From contig NZ_BJND01000054.1 of assembly GCF_006539505.1 (NCBI RefSeq), positions 1 through 64,000 on the forward strand: a stretch of 64,000 nucleotides of DNA, in the 5' to 3' direction. Shown in pieces: positions 17,211-24,537 of this stretch. A program made the translations under genes and the position numbers. The notes under the pieces were generated by a model. The model was given only the letters and a program-made list of their open reading frames with translations, searched no databases and had not been told where the DNA came from. The DNA comes from Streptomyces spinoverrucosus. Its GTDB lineage: Bacteria; Actinomycetota; Actinomycetes; Streptomycetales; Streptomycetaceae. Position 1 is the first letter of the stretch, and each line of letters opens with the position of its first letter.

Positions 17211-20003
17211 ATGGGCAGCCGTGATGCGGACGGCGGGCTTGGTGGTCTGCTGGAGCGGGCCCTGCGCAGCGCCGGAGCGGTTTCGTGTTGGCAGGTCCTG
17301 AGGGATGAGTCGTGGTGCCGCGTCGTGCCGTGCGACGGCGCGCAGCGGGAACAGGGCTGGAAGCTCCATGTCTCGGCGACGCAGGTGTCCGCGCCCGAGG
17401 TGCTCGAAAGGGCACTGAAGGTGCTGTTGAGGGAGGAATCCGCTTTCAAGTTCGCCAGTTCCCTGACCCGGGTGGCGGCTTTGAACACCCGTAGCACGCC
17501 GCGGGGCAGCTCGGGGAAGTTCATCACGGTGTATCCCCGCTGTGACGCTGCCGCCGTTCGTATCGCCGATGCACTGCACCGCGCCACGGCGGGGCTGGCC
17601 GGGCCGCGCATCCTGTCCGACCACCCCTATGCGCCGGACAGCTTGGTGCATTACCGCTACGGATCGTTCGTCGGTCGCCGCCAGTTGTCGGCACAGGGCC
17701 TCTTCGTCGACTTCATCTACGACCCCGAGGGCAATCCCGTGGAAGACCGGCGGACCGGGCAGTACCTTCCGCCTTCCTGGGCGGTGTCGCCGTTTCCCGT
17801 CTTCGGTGCCCTGCCCGGTGGCTCGACCGCGTCGGGCAGCGGTGACCCGGTGCTCGGCGGGCGCTTCGCCGTGCGGGAAGCGATCCGGTACAGCAACAAG
17901 GGCGGTGTCTACCGGGGCACCGACATCCGCACGGGGGCCGCTGTGGTGATCAAGGAGGCCCGGCCGCATGTGGAAGCCGATGCCTCCGGGTGGGACGTGC
18001 GCGACTGGCTGCGCACGGAGGCCGAAATGCTGGACAGGCTGCGCGAACTGAACCTGTCCCCGGCGCCGGTAGCGGTGTTCGAGCATGGCCGACACGTCTT
18101 TCTGGCCGAGGAGGAGGTGCCAGGCACCACCTTGCGCCGGTGGGTGATCGACCACTTCCTCAACACCGGCTGGCAGCACTACAGTTCCGACGCCCTCGAC
18201 ATGGTCGCCCGGCTGGTCGACCTCGCAGCCACAGCCCACGAGCACCGCTGCATCGTGCGGGACCTCACTCCCGGCAACATCATGGTCCGGCCGGACGGCA
18301 CGCTGCGGCTGATCGACCTGGAACTGGCCGTAGTTGACGGGATGACCACCAGAGCGACGTCCCTGGGCACGCCGGGCTTCAGCGCTCCGGAACAACTGCG
18401 CGGCGCACAGCCGGCGCCGACTGCCGACTACTACAGTCTGGGCGCCACCGCGGGATACGTCCTGACCGGAAACGTGCCCCATCTCCTTGCCGACGAGCCG
18501 GCCACCAGGTGCGTGGACCAGCGCATGGCCGCCTGGCTGACGGCCTGCGCCGAACGGCTGAAGCTGCCTGCAAGCCTGGTGACGATGGTCCTCGGGCTGA
18601 CACGCGAGGACCCCTCGAAGCGCTGGGACCTGTCACGGGCGCGCACCGCACTGTCCTCCCCCACCGCCCCGTCGGGCCACCGGGACGCGGTACCGGCCGC
18701 AAGGGCGTACCGGCAGACCAGCGCCGATGGGGCGGGCGTCGAGCAGCAGGACCAGGATCCGGTCACCGCACTCGTCGATGGTCTGGTCAGCTCCATCAGC
18801 CCGGACGACAGTCGGCTGTGGCCCGTGTCGACCGCGGTCGGAGAGGCCGATCCGTGCGTCGTTCAGCAGGGAGCGGCCGGTGTCCTGGCCGTGCTCACCC
18901 GGTACTTCGAGCTCACCGGAGACCACCGTCTGCCAGAAGTGATCTCCGCAGCGGGCCGGTGGATCCTGAGCCGGGCGGGCACCGGCCCCGCCCGGCCCGG
19001 CCTCCACTTCGGTCTTCCCGGCATCGCCTGGGCCCTGTGTGACGCAGGGCGCGCCATCGCCGACCAGCACCTGCTGGACCACGGCCGTGAGTTGGGGCTG
19101 GCGCCGCTTGAGTCCTGCGCCGGCCACGACATCACCCACGGCACCGCGGGCAGCGGACTGGCAGCACTCCACCTGTGGCTCCACACCGGCGATGAGCGCT
19201 TCGCTCACCGCGCCATCGAGGCTGCCGACAAGCTGGCCGCCTCGGCGTGCCGCGACGCGGACGGGGTCAGCTGGCCGGTGCCCGCCGAGGCCGGCGGGTG
19301 GCCGACGGGAAAGCCGTACCTCGGCTTCGCACACGGAACCGCAGGCATCGGCTACTTCCTCCTTGCTGCCGCAGTCCTGTGCGAGCGCCCCGAACACCTG
19401 TCTCTGGCCGTCGAGGCCGGTGACAGCCTGCTGGCCCACGCCGTCCTCACCGGCAAGTCGGCCCAATGGCCCGTCCAGGTGGGAAAACCGCCCACCGCAC
19501 CGTACTGGTGCCACGGAGCAGCAGGCATCGGTGCCTTCCTCATCGGGCTCCACCAAGTCGCTGGGGAAACGCGCTTCGCCGACTTCGCCCGCCGCGCCGC
19601 CCAGGCCGTGGCCGAGCACGCCACGCGTGGCCCTCTCACCCAGTGCCACGGGCTGGCCGGCAACGCGGACTTCATCCTCGACATGGCCGACGCAACGGGC
19701 GACGACTTCTACCGCTCCACCGCCCAGGACATGGCCGGCATCATCCTCGCCCAGCGGACGTACCGGCACGGCCGGATGGCCTTTCCCAACGAGTACGGCG
19801 AGACCTCGACGAGCTGGAGCGACGGCACCAGCGGCATCCTCGCGTTCCTGCTCAGGCTGAACCACACCTCGCCCCGGCAATGGACCGTCCCCCTGCAGAC
19901 CCGGATCCACCGCCACAGCACGGAGTCCACAAGGGTCAGCACACCGACGCGGCGGCAGACCACTGCCGTCGTCCCACAACAACACCAAGGAGTCACGCCA
20001 TGA
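17211..20003 (+). CDS. lanL: Class IV lanthipeptide synthetase (LanL)
   Basis: 930-residue trifunctional enzyme that phosphorylates, dehydrates and cyclises a precursor peptide. Residues 1-200 are the OspF-like phosphothreonine/serine lyase domain (Lys51 in GWKLHV, Lys103 in SGKFITVYP, HYRYGSF). Residues 215-480 are a Ser/Thr kinase: Lys248 in VVIKEARPH, Asp351 in VRDLTPGN, Asp369 in LIDLE. Residues 520-890 are a LanC-like cyclase with zinc ligands Cys767, Cys812 and His813 (YWCHGAAG, QCHGLAG); these ligands put it in class IV rather than class III. ATG 17211 follows GAGGAGGGG. Its TGA overlaps the ATG of the precursor gene. No transporter or leader protease is adjacent. Confidence 0.93.
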   Translation: MGSRDADGGLGGLLERALRSAGAVSCWQVLRDESWCRVVPCDGAQREQGWKLHVSATQVSAPEVLERALKVLLREESAFKFASSLTRVAALNTRSTPRGSSGKFITVYPRCDAAAVRIADALHRATAGLAGPRILSDHPYAPDSLVHYRYGSFVGRRQLSAQGLFVDFIYDPEGNPVEDRRTGQYLPPSWAVSPFPVFGALPGGSTASGSGDPVLGGRFAVREAIRYSNKGGVYRGTDIRTGAAVVIKEARPHVEADASGWDVRDWLRTEAEMLDRLRELNLSPAPVAVFEHGRHVFLAEEEVPGTTLRRWVIDHFLNTGWQHYSSDALDMVARLVDLAATAHEHRCIVRDLTPGNIMVRPDGTLRLIDLELAVVDGMTTRATSLGTPGFSAPEQLRGAQPAPTADYYSLGATAGYVLTGNVPHLLADEPATRCVDQRMAAWLTACAERLKLPASLVTMVLGLTREDPSKRWDLSRARTALSSPTAPSGHRDAVPAARAYRQTSADGAGVEQQDQDPVTALVDGLVSSISPDDSRLWPVSTAVGEADPCVVQQGAAGVLAVLTRYFELTGDHRLPEVISAAGRWILSRAGTGPARPGLHFGLPGIAWALCDAGRAIADQHLLDHGRELGLAPLESCAGHDITHGTAGSGLAALHLWLHTGDERFAHRAIEAADKLAASACRDADGVSWPVPAEAGGWPTGKPYLGFAHGTAGIGYFLLAAAVLCERPEHLSLAVEAGDSLLAHAVLTGKSAQWPVQVGKPPTAPYWCHGAAGIGAFLIGLHQVAGETRFADFARRAAQAVAEHATRGPLTQCHGLAGNADFILDMADATGDDFYRSTAQDMAGIILAQRTYRHGRMAFPNEYGETSTSWSDGTSGILAFLLRLNHTSPRQWTVPLQTRIHRHSTESTRVSTPTRRQTTAVVPQQHQGVTP

Positions 20004-20149
20004 ACGACAACGACAGCCGGCTGCTCGCCGAACTGCACGCGCTCCCCGAAACCGACCCCGTGGACAGTGACGGCAACCAGTTCGCCACGTGCGTCTGCGC
20101 CGGCCTGCTCACACTGCTGAACACCATCTGCGCCGGTAGCACCTGCTGA
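20000..20149 (+). CDS. lanA: Class IV lanthipeptide precursor peptide
   Basis: 49-residue precursor whose ATG overlaps the lanL stop (ATGA). The leader contains LLAELHALPETDP, very like the leader I remember for venezuelin. The core, from about residue 28, contains Thr30, Cys31, Cys33, Thr38, Thr42, Cys44, Ser47, Thr48 and Cys49 around GLLTLLNT. The likely product is a small, overlapping-ring lanthipeptide of the venezuelin/streptocollin type with up to four thioether rings. The core differs from my memory of venezuelin at several positions, so the product may be new. A strong terminator follows. Confidence 0.9.
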   Translation: MNDNDSRLLAELHALPETDPVDSDGNQFATCVCAGLLTLLNTICAGSTC

Positions 20150-20172
20150 CCCCACAGCGCCCGACGCAGGAC

Positions 20173-20204
20173 GCGTTTGCCGGCCCCCACAGGCCGGCAA
20201 ACGC
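20173..20204 (+). terminator. Terminator after the lanthipeptide genes
   Basis: Perfect 13-bp inverted repeat GCGTTTGCCGGCC (20173-20185) and GGCCGGCAAACGC (20192-20204) with a 6-nt loop. It lies between lanA and the convergent TetR gene and could serve both strands. Confidence 0.8.
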
Positions 20205-20212
20205 CCACCGGC

Positions 20213-20893
20213 TCAGTGGGTGGGCTCGTCCGGGTGGAGGGCGTTCAGGATGAGGGTGAGGCCGAAGGTGAACTCGTCGGCGTAGTCGTAGCCGGGCTTG
20301 AGGACGTGCTCGGTGGCCAGTTCGGTGAGGTGGGGGTAGGCGTCGGCGGGCAGGTCGCGCAGGATGGCGGCCGTGACCTCCTCCAGCTCCGTCGCGCCTC
20401 TGAACGGCAGGCTCAGCTCCTGGAGCACGAAGCCGTACAGGTAGCTGTCGATCAGCGAGACGGCGTGCGCGGCCCTCGGGACAGAGAAGCCTCCGGCGCG
20501 CAGGGCGCCGATCACGGCGTCGTGGTGGCGCAGGGTCGCGGGGCCGGGCTGGGAGCGGGAATCCATCAGGCCGATGGCCCATGGGTGGCGCTTGAGGGCG
20601 GCTCGGGCGGAGACCGCGCGGTGGCGCATGGCGCTCTTCCAGTCCGTGTCGTGCCGTGGCAGGTCGATCTCGGCGAACACCGCGTCCACCATGCCGTCGA
20701 GGATGTCCTCCCGGCCCGCCACGTGGTGGTAGAGCGACATCGCTTCGACGCCCAGTGGTTCGGCGATGGCCCGCATGGTGAGCGCGGCCGAGCCCTTCTC
20801 GTCCGCGACCGCCATCGCGGTACGAATCACGCGCTCGCGGCTGAGCGGGGTGCGCGCCGACGCCCCACGTCGGCCCTTGCCTGCGTCGCGCAT
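20213..20893 (-). CDS. TetR-family transcriptional repressor
   Basis: 226 residues. The helix-turn-helix is at about 17-65: VIRTAMAVADEKGSAALTMR, then AEPLGVEAMSLYHHV. The C-terminal half matches the TetR_C ligand-binding type (HPWAIGLMDSRSQPGPATLRH). It diverges from an NAD(P)-binding oxidoreductase gene. The 93 bp between them hold two matching palindromes (20922-20936 and 20945-20959), the likely operators, so the protein probably represses both genes until a small aromatic or drug-like ligand binds. The ligand is not predictable from sequence. Confidence 0.9.
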   Translation of the reverse strand: MRDAGKGRRGASARTPLSRERVIRTAMAVADEKGSAALTMRAIAEPLGVEAMSLYHHVAGREDILDGMVDAVFAEIDLPRHDTDWKSAMRHRAVSARAALKRHPWAIGLMDSRSQPGPATLRHHDAVIGALRAGGFSVPRAAHAVSLIDSYLYGFVLQELSLPFRGATELEEVTAAILRDLPADAYPHLTELATEHVLKPGYDYADEFTFGLTLILNALHPDEPTH

Positions 20894-20921
20894 CCGCCCT
20901 CCTTTTCGCCACCCTTGACTG

Positions 20922-20959
20922 CCTTACAGCATAAGGCTACCTTGCCTTACGCCATAAGG
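20922..20959. promoter_or_regulatory. Two near-identical 15-bp palindromic operators
   Basis: CCTTACAGCATAAGG (20922-20936) and CCTTACGCCATAAGG (20945-20959) share CCTTA-N5-TAAGG and are spaced 23 bp centre to centre, about two helix turns. They lie midway between the TetR gene and the oxidoreductase gene. The arrangement fits two TetR dimers on one DNA face. These AT-rich arms stand out against the local GC content. Confidence 0.8.
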
Positions 20960-20986
20960 TAGACATCCCGGCGGAAGGGCTGCGCC

Positions 20987-21706
20987 ATGGGCACGGATCG
21001 GGTGAAGAAGGTCTGCATCGTCGGGGCTTCGGGGAAGCTCGGGCAGTACATGGTCCGGCACGCGCTGGACCGCGGCTACGAGGTGGTCGGCGTCTGCCGG
21101 GAGCGCAGTGTGCCGAAGCTGGCCGCGTTCGAGGGGCGGATCACCGTCGTCCCCGGGCCCACCAACGATCCCGAAGTGATCCGGCGTGCCGTCGCCGGGT
21201 GCGACGGGGTGTTGACGGTGCTGGTGCCCTGGGGCGTGCAGCAGTACGCGTCAGGCACCGCGCAGGCAGTGCTCGACCACGCGCCGCCGGGCGCGCGCCT
21301 GGTCTTCTCCTGCGGCTGGCACATCACGCGCGACGGGAAGGACCGGTACTCGTGGTGGTTCACCACGGGCGTTCGGATCGCCGCCCTGCTGGGCAAGCTC
21401 GTTCGCGCCGTCGAGATCGACGACCAGGTGGAGGCCTGCCGGCGGATCTTCGCCAGCGACACCCGGTGGACCGTGGTGCGCGGCAGCAGCCTGGAGGAGG
21501 GCGAGAGTCAGGGCCTGCCCGTGTGGAGCCGGCACGTGGGCGACCCGGTGCTGGCCAGCAATCTGACGCGCCGGGTGGACTTCGCGCTGTTCATGGTGGC
21601 AGCGCTCACCGACGACACGCTCGTCCGAGAGGCCCCGGCGATCGTCGGCCGCCGAACGCCCAGCGCCCTCGCCCACAGCGGCGGCGGTCCCCGCAACCAC
21701 GCCTAG
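20987..21706 (+). CDS. NAD(P)-binding oxidoreductase (NmrA/atypical SDR)
   Basis: 239 residues with the N-terminal Rossmann motif VCIVGASGKLGQYMV (GxxGxxG type). The central region (VLTVLVPWGVQQYASGTAQAVLDH, LVFSCGWHIT) is that of an atypical short-chain dehydrogenase or NmrA-like protein. There is no clear YxxxK catalytic pair, so it may be a reductase with unusual residues or a redox sensor. It is divergently transcribed from, and probably repressed by, the adjacent TetR protein. Its 3' end faces the Ycf35-like gene. Confidence 0.75.
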   Translation: MGTDRVKKVCIVGASGKLGQYMVRHALDRGYEVVGVCRERSVPKLAAFEGRITVVPGPTNDPEVIRRAVAGCDGVLTVLVPWGVQQYASGTAQAVLDHAPPGARLVFSCGWHITRDGKDRYSWWFTTGVRIAALLGKLVRAVEIDDQVEACRRIFASDTRWTVVRGSSLEEGESQGLPVWSRHVGDPVLASNLTRRVDFALFMVAALTDDTLVREAPAIVGRRTPSALAHSGGGPRNHA

Positions 21707-21718
21707 TGCCGCGCCGAC

Positions 21719-22126
21719 TCACTGGAACCGCCGCAGCACCATCCTGACCGTCCCGTCCCGTTCCGTCGTCTCTTCCGTCAGGGTGAAGCCCTGGGCCGCC
21801 AGGGTGTCGGTCGTGAGGTGGTAGGCGTGGCGGGCGGTCAGGCGGGCCAGCCAGCTGTCGTCGTGCTTCCGGCGGTCGTACTCGCTGATCACCGCCCGGT
21901 AGTGGCCGTCCTCCTGGTGCAGGAAGCCGAGGTCGTTCGAGGCCCGGCCGATGTGGGCGCGGCGGACGATGACGTGGGCGCGGTCGGAGCGCACGTCGCC
22001 CTGGTAGCCGTACAGCGGCTGGGGGCTGTCGTGGAGTTCCACCTCGCCGTAGCCCACGTCCGCGAGCGCGGCGCGCAGGGCGTCCGGGTCGGTGAGCTGC
22101 GTGGTCATGGTGGTGAAGTGCGACAT
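21719..22126 (-). CDS. DUF1257/Ycf35-like protein
   Basis: 135-residue protein starting MSHFTTMTTQLTDPDALRAAL and containing the family features LYGYQGD, RADVIVR-like DRAHVIVRRAHIG, NDLGF and a C-terminal HAYHLTTDTLAAQGF. Ycf35 is encoded in cyanobacteria and red-algal plastids, usually near a DUF2997 peptide and sometimes Ycf46. The function is unknown. Here it is the last of seven minus-strand genes, 41 bp after the Ycf46-like AAA+ gene. Conservation of the Ycf35, Ycf46 and DUF2997 trio in one operon supports a shared role. Confidence 0.8.
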   Translation of the reverse strand: MSHFTTMTTQLTDPDALRAALADVGYGEVELHDSPQPLYGYQGDVRSDRAHVIVRRAHIGRASNDLGFLHQEDGHYRAVISEYDRRKHDDSWLARLTARHAYHLTTDTLAAQGFTLTEETTERDGTVRMVLRRFQ

Positions 22127-22167
22127 GGGGTCTCCGTAAGTGGTTGGGCGGCGAGGCCGCGAGCGCC

Positions 22168-23727
22168 TCAGTGGCCGAGCGGTTCCAGCGGCACGACGAA
22201 CTGGCGTTCCGCCTCCACCGCCTCGTCGAAGGACGCCGACTGCGCGCGGCCCTCCCGCATCCAGGAGCGCAGCGCGCCGATCGTCTCGCGCTGGGACACC
22301 GACAGCGGTACCTGGCGGGCGAGCGCGGTGAGGATGTCGTCGGTGGTGAACTCACGGTCCTGGTGGAAACCGACGTACATCGCGTCCACGATCGTCTGCT
22401 CGATCTCCGCGCCGACGTACCCCTCGGAGCGTGCCGCCAGCCGCGCGATGTCGAAGTCGCCCGGCAGCCGGCGGCGTTTGCGCAGGTGGACCGAGAAGAT
22501 CTCGGCGCGTTCCTCGGCGGTGGGCAGGTCGAGGAAGAAGATCTCGTCGAAGCGGCCCTTGCGGAGCACCTCCGGCGGCAGGCTGGAGACGTCGTTGGCG
22601 GTGCCGACCACGAAGCAGGGCGCCGTCTTCTCCTGCATCCACGTCAGGATCGTGCCGAACACCCGGGTGCTGGTGCCCGAGTCGCCGCCGCCGTGGGCGA
22701 GCGCCTTCTCCATCTCGTCGATCCACACCACGCACGGCGCCACCGTCTCGGCCAGCCTCAGCGCCCGGCGGGTGCGTTCCTCCGCCTCGCCGACCAGCGA
22801 GCCGAACAGGGCGCCGACGTCGAGCCGCAGCAGCGGCAGCCGCCACAGTCCGCCGATCATCTTGGCGGTCAGGCTCTTGCCGGTGCCCGGAATGCCGATC
22901 AGCGCCATGCCTTTGGGTGCGGGCAGGCCGTAGTCCCGGGCCTCCTGGGTGAAGGCGCGCTCGCGCAGCCGTAGCCACTGCTTGAGTACGTCGAGACCGC
23001 CCACGTCGTCGGGGGTCTCATGGACCGGGTAGAACTCCAGCGCCTCGCTCTCCCGGATGACCTCCTTCTTCTCCCGTACGACCGCTTCGATGTGCCGCTC
23101 GTCCAGGGCGCCGTCGCGGACGATGGCCTTGGCGTAGGCGCGACCCGCCTGGGCGGCCGTCATGCCCAGCGCCGCCTGGCCCAGCTTCTCCCGCCCGCCG
23201 GGCGTGAGGTCGACCTTGATCCCGGGGGTCCTGGTGAGCCCGCCGAGTACGCCGTCCAGTTGCGCGGCGTCGGGCAGCGGGAGTTCCAGCACCTCCGTCT
23301 CGTTGCGGAGCTCTTCCGGGACCGTGCGGGTGGGCGAGATGACGACGATGGACTTGCGGGTGAACTTCAGCCGCTGCGCGGTGTTGCGCAGTTTCCGCTT
23401 CACCTGGGGGTTGGACCAGCAGTCGTGGAAATCCTTCAGTACGAAGGTGATGTCGCCGTCGGCCTTCTCCACCTGCTCGATCACCGTCAGCGGGTCCTTC
23501 GCGACGGGCAGGTTGCCGGGCTTGCCGCTGAGCACCTCGAATCCGTCCGCCAGATCCCAGGCGAGGCAGGGACGCCGGCCGCGCTCGCAGACCTCGGCGA
23601 TGGCCTTGAGCGCCCGTTCCTCCTCCAGGGTGACGACCACCACGAGCGTGTAACGCGCCCGCAGGAAGAGGTCGAGCTCCCCCTCGAAGCCCGAAACGGG
23701 GCCCATACCGTCGTACTCCTTCTTCAC
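22168..23727 (-). CDS. Ycf46-type AAA+ ATPase
   Basis: 519 residues. The N-terminal ~220 residues resemble a degenerate ATPase-like domain (LDLFLRARYTLVVVVTLEEERAL, ITFVLKDFHDCW). The C-terminal AAA+ module has Walker A GIPGTGKS (278-285), Walker B VVWIDEME (333-340), sensor 1 GTAND and an arginine-finger region RKGRFDE (389-395), of the CDC48/FtsH kind but with no protease domain. This layout is that of Ycf46. The GTG start overlaps the stop of the radical-SAM gene (GTGA). It probably remodels or activates a partner protein, with the operon Hsp70 and WD40 proteins as candidates. Confidence 0.85.
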   Translation of the reverse strand: MKKEYDGMGPVSGFEGELDLFLRARYTLVVVVTLEEERALKAIAEVCERGRRPCLAWDLADGFEVLSGKPGNLPVAKDPLTVIEQVEKADGDITFVLKDFHDCWSNPQVKRKLRNTAQRLKFTRKSIVVISPTRTVPEELRNETEVLELPLPDAAQLDGVLGGLTRTPGIKVDLTPGGREKLGQAALGMTAAQAGRAYAKAIVRDGALDERHIEAVVREKKEVIRESEALEFYPVHETPDDVGGLDVLKQWLRLRERAFTQEARDYGLPAPKGMALIGIPGTGKSLTAKMIGGLWRLPLLRLDVGALFGSLVGEAEERTRRALRLAETVAPCVVWIDEMEKALAHGGGDSGTSTRVFGTILTWMQEKTAPCFVVGTANDVSSLPPEVLRKGRFDEIFFLDLPTAEERAEIFSVHLRKRRRLPGDFDIARLAARSEGYVGAEIEQTIVDAMYVGFHQDREFTTDDILTALARQVPLSVSQRETIGALRSWMREGRAQSASFDEAVEAERQFVVPLEPLGH

Positions 23728-24299
23728 TCGCCCACCTCCAGCGGGTCGATGCCGGTGAGGGTCAGCCGTCCGTCGGGGTGGATGACCACCTCCGCGTCCG
23801 GGACCGCGTCGAGATCGTGCGGCGTGTACCGGTCGCCGAACAGGTGCAGCGTCTTGTTGGCGGAGCCGCGCAGGCCCCGGGCGATGCGCTGCCCCGCCTC
23901 GTACCGCCCGGCGAGCAGTACGTCGACGCGGTCGCGCAGGGCCGCCAGCTCCGGCATCCGGGCCACCTCCGGCCAGCGGTACCCGGTGAACAGGACGGCC
24001 GACAGGGAGGTCTCGGCGCGGATGCGGCCCAGCAGCCGCAGGACCGGCTCGCGCTGCTGAAGCGGTTCGCCGCCGCTGATCGTCACGCCCTCGATGCGGT
24101 CGCCGAGGCCCCGGATGCGCTCGAACAGGTCGTCCACGGGCGTCTCGCCGCCGCCTCGTGCATGCGTCTCGGGGTTGAAGCAGCCGGGACAGCCGAGGGT
24201 GCAGCCCTGGACCCAGACCACGGCTCGGACACCCGGGCCGTTCGCGGCGCTGTACGGCTCGAAGCCGTGGATGCGCAGCCCTCGCTGTGCCCGGTTCAC
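23724..24299 (-). CDS. Radical-SAM activating enzyme (NrdG/PflA-like)
   Basis: 191 residues with the radical-SAM cluster motif CTLGCPGC (Cys33, Cys37, Cys40), the GGEP SAM-binding motif (77-80), and the short NrdG-like length. Such activases use a 4Fe-4S cluster and SAM to place a glycyl radical on a partner enzyme. No glycyl-radical enzyme is in this window, so the target is unknown. GTG 24299 overlaps the stop of the DUF2997 gene, and its own stop overlaps the AAA+ start, so it sits tightly inside the operon. Confidence 0.85.
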   Translation of the reverse strand: MNRAQRGLRIHGFEPYSAANGPGVRAVVWVQGCTLGCPGCFNPETHARGGGETPVDDLFERIRGLGDRIEGVTISGGEPLQQREPVLRLLGRIRAETSLSAVLFTGYRWPEVARMPELAALRDRVDVLLAGRYEAGQRIARGLRGSANKTLHLFGDRYTPHDLDAVPDAEVVIHPDGRLTLTGIDPLEVGE

Positions 24300-24508
24300 G
24301 AGCCCGGCCCGCGCCGCAGCTGTTCCTCGTTGCGCTGCTGTATCACCGCCTGGGCCTCGGCGGTCAGTTCGCGTTCCACGATCTTGCCGCCCAGCGCCTT
24401 CTCCAGGTCCTCGGTGAGGTCGAGGCAGCCCGCGCCCGCCACCCCGCGCACCTCGATCCTGGTGGTGCCGTCGGGTGCGATGAACACCTCGACTTCCTGC
24501 AACTCCAT
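24296..24508 (-). CDS. DUF2997 small protein
   Basis: 70-residue protein, ATG 24508 preceded by GGAGGGAG. Its N-terminal half reads as beta-strands around VEVFIAPDGTTRIEVRGVAG; the single Cys28 lies in GAGCLDLTEDLEKALGG; the C-terminus is helical and charged. This matches DUF2997 peptides, which accompany Ycf35 in cyanobacteria. It could be a small adaptor or a substrate of the overlapping radical-SAM enzyme; both are inference. The overlap and the shared operon make co-expression certain in practice. Confidence 0.78.
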   Translation of the reverse strand: MELQEVEVFIAPDGTTRIEVRGVAGAGCLDLTEDLEKALGGKIVERELTAEAQAVIQQRNEEQLRRGPGS

Positions 24509-24537
24509 GCGCCGTCTCCCTCCATCGGTTTCACGAC

